A stretch of 64,000 nucleotides of DNA from the NCBI GenBank assembly GCA_044448685.1, contig JBIOHC010000019.1:1-64000 (forward strand), in the 5' to 3' direction. The translations under genes were made by a program, and so were the position numbers. Under the pieces are notes generated by a model. The model saw nothing but the letters and a program-made list of their open reading frames with translations. It did not search any database and had not been told where the DNA came from. Positions 33,429 through 42,546 of this stretch are shown here, piece after piece. This DNA comes from Palsa-965 sp044448685. GTDB taxonomy: Bacteria > Bacteroidota > Bacteroidia > Palsa-965. Each line of letters starts with the position of its first letter. Positions within the stretch are counted from its first letter, which is position 1.

Positions 33429-33917
33429 ATGGCCAAAACCCGTATCGGTCTCGGATATGATGTTCATCCTCTCGTTTCCGGAAGGGAGCTCTGGCTGGGT
33501 GGTATCCGGATCGAACATGACAAAGGTTGTCTGGGTCATTCCGATGCCGATGTGCTCATACATGCTATCTGTGATGCATTACTGGGTGCAGCCAGCCTGC
33601 GCGATATAGGCCACCATTTTCCGAATACCGATCCGCGTTTTAAAGGAGCCGACAGCAAAACATTGCTGAAGCAGGTTGGTATGTTGGTGAAGGAAGCCGG
33701 TTATGAAATCGGTAATATTGATGCCACGCTGGCTATAGAACAGCCAAAGATCAATCCTCATATTTCCCGTATGCAGCAAGTCATGGCGGAGGTGCTGGGA
33801 ATCCCATCAAACGATATCTCCATCAAAGCCACTACCAACGAAGGTCTGGGTTATGTAGGCACTGAAAAAGGGGTGAATGCCTGGGCTGTGGCATTGATTT
33901 ATGCCGGGAATAAATAA
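33429..33917 (+). CDS. ispF: 2-C-methyl-D-erythritol 2,4-cyclodiphosphate synthase
   Basis: 162-residue enzyme of the MEP isoprenoid pathway, cyclising CDP-ME-2-phosphate. Zinc ligands Asp11 and His13 are in GYDVHPL, and the third, His45, in LGHSDADVLIHAICDALLGA. DIGHHFPNTDPRFKGADS and the C-terminal IKATTNEGLGYVGTEKGVNA are diagnostic. Full length. It sits 5 nt after porV, probably co-transcribed. Confidence 0.96.
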   Translation: MAKTRIGLGYDVHPLVSGRELWLGGIRIEHDKGCLGHSDADVLIHAICDALLGAASLRDIGHHFPNTDPRFKGADSKTLLKQVGMLVKEAGYEIGNIDATLAIEQPKINPHISRMQQVMAEVLGIPSNDISIKATTNEGLGYVGTEKGVNAWAVALIYAGNK

Positions 33918-33922
33918 TTCAT

Positions 33923-33930
33923 TAAATTTG
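33923..33930 (+). promoter_or_regulatory. -7 promoter box (TAAATTTG) of pdhA
   Basis: Perfect TAnnTTTG in the 38-bp gap between ispF and pdhA, 25 nt before ATG 33956. Confidence 0.6.
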
Positions 33931-33955
33931 TCTCTTCACCACTAGGCAACGATAA

Positions 33956-34990
33956 ATGGAAAAGGTCGTGACGACAAACAAAAAAGGGGAACCTGCAAAA
34001 AAAGAAAGTTTCCCCCGGGAAACTTATTTGCAATGGTATGAACTCATGTTGCTTATGCGGCGCTTTGAAGAGCGTACAGGCCAGTTGTATATTCAGCAGA
34101 AAATCCGCGGATTCTGTCACCTCTATATCGGACAGGAAGCCCTGGTAGCAGGAGCTGAATCAGCTATCCGTAAAGGAGACCGGATGATCACCGCTTACCG
34201 TGATCATGCACATCCGATAGGCAGGGGAGTGGATCCCAAATATATCATGGCTGAATTGTTTGCCAAGGCAACGGGTTGTTCCAAAGGCAAAGGCGGTTCC
34301 ATGCATATGTTTTCCAAAGAACATAACTTCTTCGGCGGGCATGGTATTGTAGGCGGGCAGATTCCGCTCGGTGCCGGTATTGCCTTTGCCGATAAGTATT
34401 CCGGAAATGACAATGTAACACTGTGTTATATGGGCGATGGCGCCATACGCCAGGGTGCCCTGCATGAAGCATTCAACATGGCCATGCTCTGGAAACTGCC
34501 AGTCATCTTTATTATTGAAAATAATAATTATGCCATGGGTACTTCCGTTGAACGTACTTCCAATGTGCATGATCTGTATAAGTTAGGTCTGGCGTATGAC
34601 ATGCCTTCCTTCCAGATTAACGGAATGAAATGCGAAACCGTTCATGAGGCCATTGCCTCTGCAGCGGAAAGAGCCCGTAAAGGGGATGGACCTACTTTGC
34701 TGGAGATGAAAACTTACCGCTACCGCGGGCATTCCATGTCTGACCCTGCCACATACCGAAGCAAGGAAGAAGTGGAATCGTATAAGGCAAAGGATCCCAT
34801 TGAAGAAGTCCTGACTGTGCTTAAAGCCAATAAGTGGATCACAGAAAAGGATATAGAAGCGACTGAAGCGAAAATAAAGTCGAAGGTGGATGAATGTGTC
34901 AGGTTTGCAGAAGAATCACCTTATCCCACTGTCGACGAACTATTTAAAGATGTCTATTCCCAGGAGGATTACCCGTATATCACCGAGTAA
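33956..34990 (+). CDS. pdhA: pyruvate dehydrogenase E1 component, alpha subunit
   Basis: 344-residue thiamine-diphosphate enzyme subunit that decarboxylates pyruvate in the PDH complex. Landmarks are RFEERTGQLYIQQKIRGF near the start, then CSKGKGGSMHM and GGHGIVGGQIPLGAGIAFA. The ThDP/Mg motif begins GDGAIRQG (Gly160-Asp-Gly162) and runs to ENNNYAMGT. The phosphorylation-loop region YRGHSMSDPATYR follows. E2 lies 41 nt downstream. The E1-beta gene is not between them and must be elsewhere. Confidence 0.94.
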   Translation: MEKVVTTNKKGEPAKKESFPRETYLQWYELMLLMRRFEERTGQLYIQQKIRGFCHLYIGQEALVAGAESAIRKGDRMITAYRDHAHPIGRGVDPKYIMAELFAKATGCSKGKGGSMHMFSKEHNFFGGHGIVGGQIPLGAGIAFADKYSGNDNVTLCYMGDGAIRQGALHEAFNMAMLWKLPVIFIIENNNYAMGTSVERTSNVHDLYKLGLAYDMPSFQINGMKCETVHEAIASAAERARKGDGPTLLEMKTYRYRGHSMSDPATYRSKEEVESYKAKDPIEEVLTVLKANKWITEKDIEATEAKIKSKVDECVRFAEESPYPTVDELFKDVYSQEDYPYITE

Positions 34991-35031
34991 CCCTTTTCTT
35001 ATTTAACCCCATATTGAATAAATAATACTAC

Positions 35032-36288
35032 ATGGCTGAAATTGTCAGAATGCCCAAGCTTAGTGATACCATGACAGAAGGTGTGGTAGCCAAATGGCAT
35101 AAAAAAGTAGGCGATAAAGTAAAGAACGGTGAACTCCTTGCCGATATTGAAACAGATAAAGCGACTATGGAATTCGAATCCTTCCAGGATGGTATCCTGC
35201 TTTATCAGGGTGTAGGGGCCGGAAAGGGAGCTCCTGTTGATTCCGTACTGGCTATACTCGGAAAAGAAGGAGAAGATATTTCAGCCTTGCTTGCCGAAGC
35301 TCAGAAACCTGTTGCGGCACCTGAACCTGAAAAAACCCCGGAAAAGAAAGAGGTGCCTTCCCGTCCTGAAGCCAAAAAAGAGGTTGTTGCCGAACAAGTT
35401 GCTCCGGTTCCTGTTGAAACCAACGGCGTTTCCGATTCAAGAACAAAGGTTAGTCCCCTTGCACGAAAGCTGGCAGCTGAAAAGGGAATCAGTATCCAGG
35501 CGCTTCGCGGCAGCGGTGATTTTGGTAGAATTGTGAAACGGGATGTGGAAAATTACAAAGGAGGAGGAATGCTTACTCCTGCCTTTGTCGGTGTGGAAAG
35601 CTTTCATGAAGAAACTGTTTCCCAGATGCGCAAGACCATTGCACGAAGGCTGGCTGAAAGCAAGTTCAGTGCCCCGCATTTTTACCTCACCATGGAAATT
35701 GACATGGATGAAGCCATAAAGGCCAGGGAAGCCATCAATACGGTTGCTCCTGTAAAAATATCATTTAACGATTTGGTGATCAAAGCCGTTGCCTCTTCCC
35801 TGCGTAAACACCCGAAAATCAATTCTTCCTGGCTTACCGATAAGATTCGTTACAACGACCATATCCATATCGGTGTGGCAGTAGCCGTTGAAGACGGGTT
35901 GCTGGTACCTGTAATCCGTTTTGCCGACGGAAAAACCCTCAGCCAGATTTCTGCTGAAGTAAAGACATTTGTTCAGAAAGCAAAAGATAAAAAGTTGCAA
36001 CCGGCCGACTGGGAAGGCAATACCTTCACCATTTCCAACCTGGGCATGTTCGGTATAGATGAATTTACGGCTATTATCAATCCTCCTGATGCCTGTATCC
36101 TGGCTATAGGCGGTATCCGGCAGACACCGGTGGTGAAAAACGGACAGATTGTTCCGGGCAACCTGATGAAGGTAACCCTGTCCTGCGATCACCGGGTCGT
36201 TGACGGTGTTACCGGCTCTGCCTTCCTCGTTACGTTGAAAGAAGGGCTTCAGAATCCTGTTCTCCTGTTAGGCGCTGCTTCGATATAA
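35032..36288 (+). CDS. pdhC: dihydrolipoamide acetyltransferase, PDH E2 component
   Basis: 418-residue E2 core subunit. One lipoyl domain (1-80) has the lipoylated Lys43 in ETDKATMEFE. An Ala/Pro/Glu/Lys linker is followed by the peripheral-subunit-binding domain (about 140-175, SPLARKLAAEKGISIQALRG). The catalytic domain (about 190-418) has the active-site DHRVVDG and the family end PVLLL. It transfers the acetyl group to CoA. Only one lipoyl domain is present, whereas some bacterial E2s have two or three. It forms a unit with pdhA. Confidence 0.94.
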   Translation: MAEIVRMPKLSDTMTEGVVAKWHKKVGDKVKNGELLADIETDKATMEFESFQDGILLYQGVGAGKGAPVDSVLAILGKEGEDISALLAEAQKPVAAPEPEKTPEKKEVPSRPEAKKEVVAEQVAPVPVETNGVSDSRTKVSPLARKLAAEKGISIQALRGSGDFGRIVKRDVENYKGGGMLTPAFVGVESFHEETVSQMRKTIARRLAESKFSAPHFYLTMEIDMDEAIKAREAINTVAPVKISFNDLVIKAVASSLRKHPKINSSWLTDKIRYNDHIHIGVAVAVEDGLLVPVIRFADGKTLSQISAEVKTFVQKAKDKKLQPADWEGNTFTISNLGMFGIDEFTAIINPPDACILAIGGIRQTPVVKNGQIVPGNLMKVTLSCDHRVVDGVTGSAFLVTLKEGLQNPVLLLGAASI

Positions 36289-36291
36289 TCG

Positions 36292-36299
36292 TATTTTTG
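36292..36299 (+). promoter_or_regulatory. -7 promoter box (TATTTTTG) of kup
   Basis: Perfect TAnnTTTG, 20 nt before the GTG start of kup at 36320. Confidence 0.55.
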
Positions 36300-36319
36300 T
36301 GCGCTAATTAAGAAAGCCG

Positions 36320-38320
36320 GTGTCCAAAATTCAGCATTCACTTCCTAAGGATCATCATCATCATCTGAGTAAAGTGACGACTGCGGGGTTGCTCGTAACC
36401 CTGGGTATCATCTTTGGCGATATCGGAACATCACCCTTGTATGTGCTGAGTGAAGTGATAGGGAATGGACCTATCAACAAGTTTATCATCAAAGGAGTTG
36501 TATCCTGTATTTTCTGGACCCTCACCTTACAGACCACATTAAAATATGTGGTGCTTACACTCCGTGCCGACAATAAAGGAGAAGGTGGAATTTTTTCCCT
36601 TTATGCACTGGTAAGAAGGACTAAAAAGAAATGGCTCCTGTTTCCGGCTATCATCGGTGGCAGCACATTGCTTGCCGATGGGATTATAACACCTCCTATT
36701 TCGGTTGCATCTTCCATTGAAGGCTTGAGAAATGTCATGCCTCATATTGAAACAATCCCGATTGTAATCGGAATCCTTGTTGGTTTGTTTTTTATACAAC
36801 AGTTCGGTACATCAGCTATCGGAAAATTATTCGGTCCCATTATGCTGGTCTGGTTCCTGATGCTCGGTGTGCTTGGCAGTGCTCAGGTATTTAAGGATTT
36901 GAGTATCATAGGAGCTTTGAATCCTTACTATGCTTTTGATCTGCTTGCACATCATCCCGGTGGATTCCTGTTGCTTGGAGCTGTTTTCCTTTGTACTACA
37001 GGTGCCGAAGCCCTCTATTCCGATCTGGGCCATTGCGGCAAAAGCAATATACGTGTAAGCTGGATTTTTGTAAAAACCTGTCTGGTACTTAACTATCTCG
37101 GACAGGCAGCATGGCTGATTGCACATGACGGTGAAAAACTGGGTAATCTCACACCCTTTTATGCCATCATCGATCCAAAATTTCTTCCCATTGCCATTGG
37201 TATCGCAACCAGTGCAGCTATTGTTGCCAGTCAGGCTTTGATCAGCGGTTCATTTACATTGATCAATGAGGCAATACGGCTTAATTTCTGGCCTAAGGTT
37301 AAAATTGTTTATCCTACCAATATCAAAGGACAGCTTTATATTCCTTCAGTTAACTGGCTTTTATGCGCAGGATGTGTGGCCATTGTGCTTTATTTTAAAG
37401 AGTCGAGTGCCATGGCAGCAGCGTATGGTCTTGCAATTGTCCTGACCATGCTCATGACTACTTCCCTGCTGACTTATTTCATGATTCTGAAACGGTATTC
37501 CAAAATATTTATATTCAGCTGCCTGGCCATTTATGTTACCATTGAAACCAGCTTCCTGATTGCCAATATGCATAAATTTAAAGACGGTGGCTGGGTTACC
37601 CTCATGATTGCTTCTTGTCTGGTCACTGTCATGTGGGTCTGGTACGAAGCAAGACGGATCAAGAACAGGTATGTGGAATTTGTGGAACTGAAAGACTATC
37701 TCAAACTGATCACCGATTTGAGCAAGGATCTGGCAGTTCCTAAATATGCCACACATTTGGTGTATCTGACCAGTGCCGATAACAAGGATGAAATAGAAGC
37801 CAAAGTTATCTATTCAATCCTTCAGAAACAGCCTAAAAGAGCAGATATTTACTGGCTGGTGCATGTGGATGTGGTGGATGAACCCTACCGTATGGATTAT
37901 GTGGTACAGGAAATCATACCCAATGATGTAATCCGTGTCGATTTCAGGCTTGGGTTCAGGGTAGCACCCCGTATCAATTTACTGTTCCGGAAAGTGGTTC
38001 AGGATCTTGTCACCAACAAGGAAGTAGACATAACAAGCCGGTATGAATCACTCAACAAAAGCAATGTAATCGGTGATTTTATGTTCGTTGTGATGGAGAA
38101 ATTCCTGAGTGCAGATAATGAGCTTCCGATTTATGAGAAGCTGATTCTGAAAGGGTATTTCATCCTGAAAGAGTTCAGTATTTCGGAAGAGCGGGCCTTT
38201 GGCCTCGATACCAGTTCTGTCAAAGTTGAAAAGGTTCCTATGGTTATCACAACTCCAAGGGAGACAAATCTGAAGAGAATCTATCCCCGTACAAAAGTGT
38301 CGGGAACGGAACATCTGTAG
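36320..38320 (+). CDS. kup: Kup-family potassium transporter
   Basis: 666-residue inner-membrane K+/H+ symporter, starting with GTG. After a His-rich N-terminus (KDHHHHLS) come about twelve membrane helices within residues 18-450, then a cytoplasmic C-terminal domain. Signature stretches are GIIFGDIGTSPLYVL, DNKGEGGIFSLYALVRR, ADGIITPPISVASSIEGL and GAEALYSDLGHCG. Length is standard for the family. It is followed 29 nt later by recG on the same strand. Confidence 0.94.
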   Translation: MSKIQHSLPKDHHHHLSKVTTAGLLVTLGIIFGDIGTSPLYVLSEVIGNGPINKFIIKGVVSCIFWTLTLQTTLKYVVLTLRADNKGEGGIFSLYALVRRTKKKWLLFPAIIGGSTLLADGIITPPISVASSIEGLRNVMPHIETIPIVIGILVGLFFIQQFGTSAIGKLFGPIMLVWFLMLGVLGSAQVFKDLSIIGALNPYYAFDLLAHHPGGFLLLGAVFLCTTGAEALYSDLGHCGKSNIRVSWIFVKTCLVLNYLGQAAWLIAHDGEKLGNLTPFYAIIDPKFLPIAIGIATSAAIVASQALISGSFTLINEAIRLNFWPKVKIVYPTNIKGQLYIPSVNWLLCAGCVAIVLYFKESSAMAAAYGLAIVLTMLMTTSLLTYFMILKRYSKIFIFSCLAIYVTIETSFLIANMHKFKDGGWVTLMIASCLVTVMWVWYEARRIKNRYVEFVELKDYLKLITDLSKDLAVPKYATHLVYLTSADNKDEIEAKVIYSILQKQPKRADIYWLVHVDVVDEPYRMDYVVQEIIPNDVIRVDFRLGFRVAPRINLLFRKVVQDLVTNKEVDITSRYESLNKSNVIGDFMFVVMEKFLSADNELPIYEKLILKGYFILKEFSISEERAFGLDTSSVKVEKVPMVITTPRETNLKRIYPRTKVSGTEHL

Positions 38321-38349
38321 TTTCATCCAGTCTTTTTTTACTGTCTGAC

Positions 38350-40455
38350 ATGCAACATACATTTCTTCAGACACCGGTTGAATACCTCAAAGGAGTCGGG
38401 CCCCAGCGGGCTGAAATCCTTCAGCAGGAAATGGGTATCCGGACCTTCGGAGATCTGCTCACCCTGTATCCCTTCCGCTATGAAGACAGGACCAAATTCC
38501 ACCTTATACAGGAAATAACACCGGAACATCATTACGTGCAGCTCAGAGGACGATTTACAACCCTCAAAATGCTTGGAGAAAAAAGAGGGAAGCGGCTTAG
38601 TGCTGCATTCCGCGATTCAAGCGGGGAGATTGAGCTGGTATGGTTTCAGGGAATAAAATGGATCACCGGAAAATATAAAACAGATAAGGAATATATTGTT
38701 TACGGTAAACCTCAGCTGTATAACGGAAAGTGGAATATAGCTCATCCGGAAGTGGAGGAGGTTACAGATGCCAATACCCGCCTGGCTAACCCTTTGCAAC
38801 CTGTCTATCCGAGTACGGAGAAGATGAAACTGAGGTTTCTTGATTCAAAAGGCATTGCCCGTATCATCAAACCTCTTGCCGGGCTTATCCAGGGCAAGCT
38901 GCAGGAAGTCATTCCGGAATCGGTGCTGAGCCGGCTGAAACTGATGGGCCGGGAACAGGCCATGTTCCAGATCCATGTTCCTTCATCGGCCGAAGCATTG
39001 CAGAAAGCCCAGTTCAGGCTCAAATTTGAAGAACTTTTTTTCCTGCAACTGCGCTTGCTTAAAACGAAAGCCTTCCGTCAGGAGCAATTCAAAGGTTTTG
39101 TTTTTTCGACTGTTGGAGACCGCTTCAATGAATTTTATAAAAACAATCTGCCTTTTCCGCTTACCAATGCACAAAAGAGAGTTATCCGGGAAATAAGGCA
39201 GGACACAGGTTCGGGCAAGCAAATGAACCGGCTTTTACAGGGCGATGTGGGAAGCGGTAAAACACTGGTAGCACTGATGACTATGCTCATTGCGCTTGAT
39301 AACGGTTTTCAGGCAGGAATGATGGCCCCGACAGAGATACTTGCCAATCAGCATTATCAGACACTAATCGGTTTGCTGGAAGGAATGAATCTGAACGTTG
39401 GTCTGCTCACCGGCTCTACCAAAACAGCCCAACGGAAAGAGTTGCACCGCATGCTCGAAAACGGTGAAATGGATATACTCATCGGCACCCATGCATTGAT
39501 AGAGGCCGGAGTGAAATTCAAGAACTTAGGCATGGTAGTCATTGATGAACAGCATCGCTTCGGTGTTGAACAGCGTGCCAAACTCTGGTCAAAAAATATC
39601 CAGCCTCCTCATGTGCTGGTAATGACTGCAACCCCGATTCCGCGTACACTGGCCATGACTTTATACGGTGATCTGGATGTTTCCGTCATTGACGAGATGC
39701 CCCCCGGCAGAAAGGCTATTAAAACCATTCATAAATACGATTCTCACCGTCTTGAAGTGTTCGGGTTTATGAAAGATCAGATTAAGCTAGGTCGTCAGAT
39801 ATATATTGTCTATCCCCTCATCAAGGAAAGTGAGAAGATGGATTACAAGGATCTGGAAGACGGGTACGAAAGTATTTGCCGTGCATTCCCTTTGCCTGAA
39901 TATAAAGTCAGTATTGTACATGGACAACAAAAGACGGAAGCCAAGGATTATGAAATGCAGCGTTTTGTAAAAGGCGAAACAAATATCATGGTTGCAACAA
40001 CAGTGATTGAAGTAGGAGTGAATGTTCCGAATGCCTCTGTCATGATCATTGAAAGTGCAGAACGTTTCGGTCTTTCACAGCTGCATCAGCTCAGAGGCCG
40101 GGTTGGAAGGGGAGGGGATCAGAGTTATTGTATATTGCTCAGCTCCTATAAACTTAGTGCGGATGCCAAACTGAGGCTACAGACCATGGTGAAAACAAAT
40201 GACGGTTTCGAGATAGCAGATACCGATTTGAGGCTGAGAGGTCCCGGCGATATTTCGGGAACTCAGCAAAGCGGCCTGCTGAATTTAAAAATTGCCGATC
40301 TCGCCCAGGATGCGCAGATCTTACAGTATGCCCGGAATGCAGCAGGAGAGTTATTGAACGAAGATGTACATCTGAATAAGCCGGAACACAGTCAGATGAA
40401 GGAATACCTGGCAGAGCTTGAAAAAGTACAGGCCAACTGGAGCCGGATCAGTTGA
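38350..40455 (+). CDS. recG: ATP-dependent DNA helicase RecG
   Basis: 701-residue superfamily-2 helicase that remodels branched DNA and stalled forks. The N-terminal wedge/OB domain includes YPFRYEDRTKF and YVQLRGRFTT. Walker A is GDVGSGKT (298-305), motif II is DEQHR (399-403), and motif III is MTATPIPRTLAMTLYGDLDVS. Then comes motif VI, HQLRGRVGRGGDQSYC, with GPGDISGTQQSG in the C-terminal part. Full length. The last 8 bp overlap the convergent T9SS cargo gene. Confidence 0.95.
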   Translation: MQHTFLQTPVEYLKGVGPQRAEILQQEMGIRTFGDLLTLYPFRYEDRTKFHLIQEITPEHHYVQLRGRFTTLKMLGEKRGKRLSAAFRDSSGEIELVWFQGIKWITGKYKTDKEYIVYGKPQLYNGKWNIAHPEVEEVTDANTRLANPLQPVYPSTEKMKLRFLDSKGIARIIKPLAGLIQGKLQEVIPESVLSRLKLMGREQAMFQIHVPSSAEALQKAQFRLKFEELFFLQLRLLKTKAFRQEQFKGFVFSTVGDRFNEFYKNNLPFPLTNAQKRVIREIRQDTGSGKQMNRLLQGDVGSGKTLVALMTMLIALDNGFQAGMMAPTEILANQHYQTLIGLLEGMNLNVGLLTGSTKTAQRKELHRMLENGEMDILIGTHALIEAGVKFKNLGMVVIDEQHRFGVEQRAKLWSKNIQPPHVLVMTATPIPRTLAMTLYGDLDVSVIDEMPPGRKAIKTIHKYDSHRLEVFGFMKDQIKLGRQIYIVYPLIKESEKMDYKDLEDGYESICRAFPLPEYKVSIVHGQQKTEAKDYEMQRFVKGETNIMVATTVIEVGVNVPNASVMIIESAERFGLSQLHQLRGRVGRGGDQSYCILLSSYKLSADAKLRLQTMVKTNDGFEIADTDLRLRGPGDISGTQQSGLLNLKIADLAQDAQILQYARNAAGELLNEDVHLNKPEHSQMKEYLAELEKVQANWSRIS

Positions 40456-41467
40456 TGATCAGCTTCTGAAAATACCTTTCATTTCCTGACAGGATTATTA
40501 CCAGATACATTCCCCTGACCAGAGTTCCCTTTACAAGTTCTACCCCGTGTTTCCCGGCAGGTAGAATGCCTTTGTCAATTGCCACCACTTCCTTGCCTTG
40601 TATATCGGTTACGGAGATACTTGTCCTGCCTTCCTTTTTCAATTCAAGCTCCAGAAAAGTTTCTCCGTTTGTTGCCGGATTTGGAAAGAGGTGAGCCTGT
40701 ATGGAGGAAACATGTTCCTCAATACCGGCAGAAGGAGTGTAAGTAAGCCAGGCTGTTTTGTTTTTGTTGACAGCTGAAGGATTGTTGGATGGATAAGTGG
40801 AAAAATACTGAAGGTAAAACACAGGGGCGCTTTGCGTTGAAACATACCAATAATAGGTGGTGTAGGTATAGTGAAAACCTACAATACCCAGGACAGAATC
40901 AACATATGTCTCCGTCTCTTTAACACGCAATGCATTTGTATATGTTGTGCCTCCAGGTACCTTTAGGGTTCCCCAGGCATCAGCAGTTACAGAGTTGCTG
41001 CCTATGATTGAATCCGGAAGCCCTGCCCCGACAGTATGCCCTCTGAAATTGTCAGAGAAACTGTTGGTATAGGTAAATGGAAAAGTTAGAAGTTGTTCAT
41101 TGTCACTGTAGAGAACTCCTCCGGTAGGTGTTTTGCTTCCAAGTAAATTGTAGCTGGAACTGCTTACTCCGTAATAGACGAACCCGCTGCCACTGGCTAC
41201 AGCCACGGTGCAACCCGGAAAAGAGGAAGCATAGGCGGTGATGCCGGATGCTACAAACGATGTTGAGATATGATTTGTATCGATAACGGAGCCTGAATAA
41301 TCCCAAGTTCCTGATGCGCCTGAAGCTCCTGGAGTGATACCGGTGGAATCAATTTTTACATAGGCCCTGGTTACTCCTGCAGAAGGAGCATTGGCTGAAG
41401 TAAGGGTGATTTGTGAAAATGCCGATAAGCCAAGGCATGTGCAGAGAACGGTACAGATTAATTTCAT
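40448..41467 (-). CDS. secreted protein with type A T9SS sorting domain
   Basis: 339 residues. The signal peptide is MKLICTVLCTCLGLSAFSQ. The middle (about 25-250) is a Ser/Thr/Tyr/Gly-rich beta-structured region of unknown fold. The C-terminal ~75 residues (HLFPNPATNGETFLEL ... SVTDIQGKEVV ... GMYLVIILSGNERYFQKLIIN) form a type A T9SS signal, so the protein should be exported by the T9SS encoded at 25-33 kb. No catalytic motif is visible. Function unknown, probably a surface or released protein. Confidence 0.85.
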   Translation of the reverse strand: MKLICTVLCTCLGLSAFSQITLTSANAPSAGVTRAYVKIDSTGITPGASGASGTWDYSGSVIDTNHISTSFVASGITAYASSFPGCTVAVASGSGFVYYGVSSSSYNLLGSKTPTGGVLYSDNEQLLTFPFTYTNSFSDNFRGHTVGAGLPDSIIGSNSVTADAWGTLKVPGGTTYTNALRVKETETYVDSVLGIVGFHYTYTTYYWYVSTQSAPVFYLQYFSTYPSNNPSAVNKNKTAWLTYTPSAGIEEHVSSIQAHLFPNPATNGETFLELELKKEGRTSISVTDIQGKEVVAIDKGILPAGKHGVELVKGTLVRGMYLVIILSGNERYFQKLIIN

Positions 41468-41550
41468 AGCTGGAGTTTGTCCGGCTAAATTAGTCAGGGC
41501 AGAGATAGAAAAGGAAGCAAACTAAGTAAGGAATTGGAAGTCGAAAGGGC

Positions 41551-42507
41551 TCAGTTCTTCTTTTTGCCTCTCATGTACAACAATTCACCCGCATGGGGTT
41601 CGGTGCCGGGTTTCATACGGTTACGTTTGTAGAGGAATTTGAGTTTAATGCAGTAGTCCTGAGAAATGGAGTACATCGTTTCGCCCGGTTTAACAGTATG
41701 ATAGGCTTCTGATCCTTTGCGGCGTTTGGGGCCAAGGTATATTTTTTGTCCTGCTGAAATCGCTGCATACTTGTCCACCTCATTATAACGGGGAAGTTCC
41801 CAGGCTCCTTTTTCATACTCCTTCGCCAAAGATGCGAAAGTTTCTCCGGCACGTGCAATGACAAAAGGACGTTCACTGATATACTGAATACTTCTTTTTA
41901 CCGGAGCGGGTTTTACTTTGAGCTTTTCACCAAGGTCGGGTGCCGGCTGCAAAGAGGCAACAGTTACTTCCTTATCATAGTCGTACAGGTGATTGCGTTC
42001 AATAATATCAAGCAGGCGTTCCGTATAACGGGGATCCGTTGCATAGCCGGTTTCTTTCAGACCCCTGGCCCAGCCTTTATAGTCGTTAGTTTTGAGTTCG
42101 AAAAGTGAACTGTAACGCTGCCTTGATTTGAGGAAACGGGAATGATCGCTGTAAGACTCCAGCACACTCTTATACTTACGGAAGCATTCATCCTTTGTGT
42201 CATCATCTTTCACAAAACTGGGGCCTGTCCAGTCTTCATGGCATTTAATTCCGAAGTGATTATTTGCATAGACTGCCAGATCACTGTTCCCGTTATCACT
42301 TTCCAGCATACCCTGTGCAAGGGTTATGCTTGCCGGAATACCGAACATGAGCATTTCCTTGACGGCATCCTCCTTATGGCTTTCGACATATTCTTTCGGG
42401 CTGAGTTTGCGTTCGGAAGGCTGTGCAAAGGAATGCAGGGATAGGAACATTCCAAGCATCAAAGGGAAGGTTCGGGACAGAAATGGGCTTGCAGGTGACA
42501 AGGACAT
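41551..42507 (-). CDS. secreted glucosaminidase (GH73-like) with two LysM domains
   Basis: 318 residues. The signal sequence at 1-29 ends in HSFAQ. The glucosaminidase domain (about 35-165) has SITLAQGMLESDNGNSDLA, carrying the likely catalytic Glu, and YANNHFGIKCHEDW, the FlgJ/GH73 pattern. Two LysM-like peptidoglycan-binding domains follow: FVIARAGETFASLAKEYEKG and HTVKPGETMYSISQDYCIK. It probably cleaves peptidoglycan glycan chains in the periplasm. The -7 box sits 4 nt before this ATG; the next in-frame ATG (42459) would leave too short a signal peptide, so 42507 is preferred. Confidence 0.86.
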   Translation of the reverse strand: MSLSPASPFLSRTFPLMLGMFLSLHSFAQPSERKLSPKEYVESHKEDAVKEMLMFGIPASITLAQGMLESDNGNSDLAVYANNHFGIKCHEDWTGPSFVKDDDTKDECFRKYKSVLESYSDHSRFLKSRQRYSSLFELKTNDYKGWARGLKETGYATDPRYTERLLDIIERNHLYDYDKEVTVASLQPAPDLGEKLKVKPAPVKRSIQYISERPFVIARAGETFASLAKEYEKGAWELPRYNEVDKYAAISAGQKIYLGPKRRKGSEAYHTVKPGETMYSISQDYCIKLKFLYKRNRMKPGTEPHAGELLYMRGKKKN

Positions 42508-42511
42508 GATA

Positions 42512-42519
42512 CAAAATTA
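42512..42519 (-). promoter_or_regulatory. -7 promoter box (TAATTTTG), 4 nt before ATG
   Basis: Perfect TAnnTTTG on the minus strand with 4 nt between its G and the ATG at 42507, predicting a leaderless or nearly leaderless mRNA. Confidence 0.55.
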
Positions 42520-42546
42520 AAGGAAGGGTGCCCTTATTTCAGGCTC

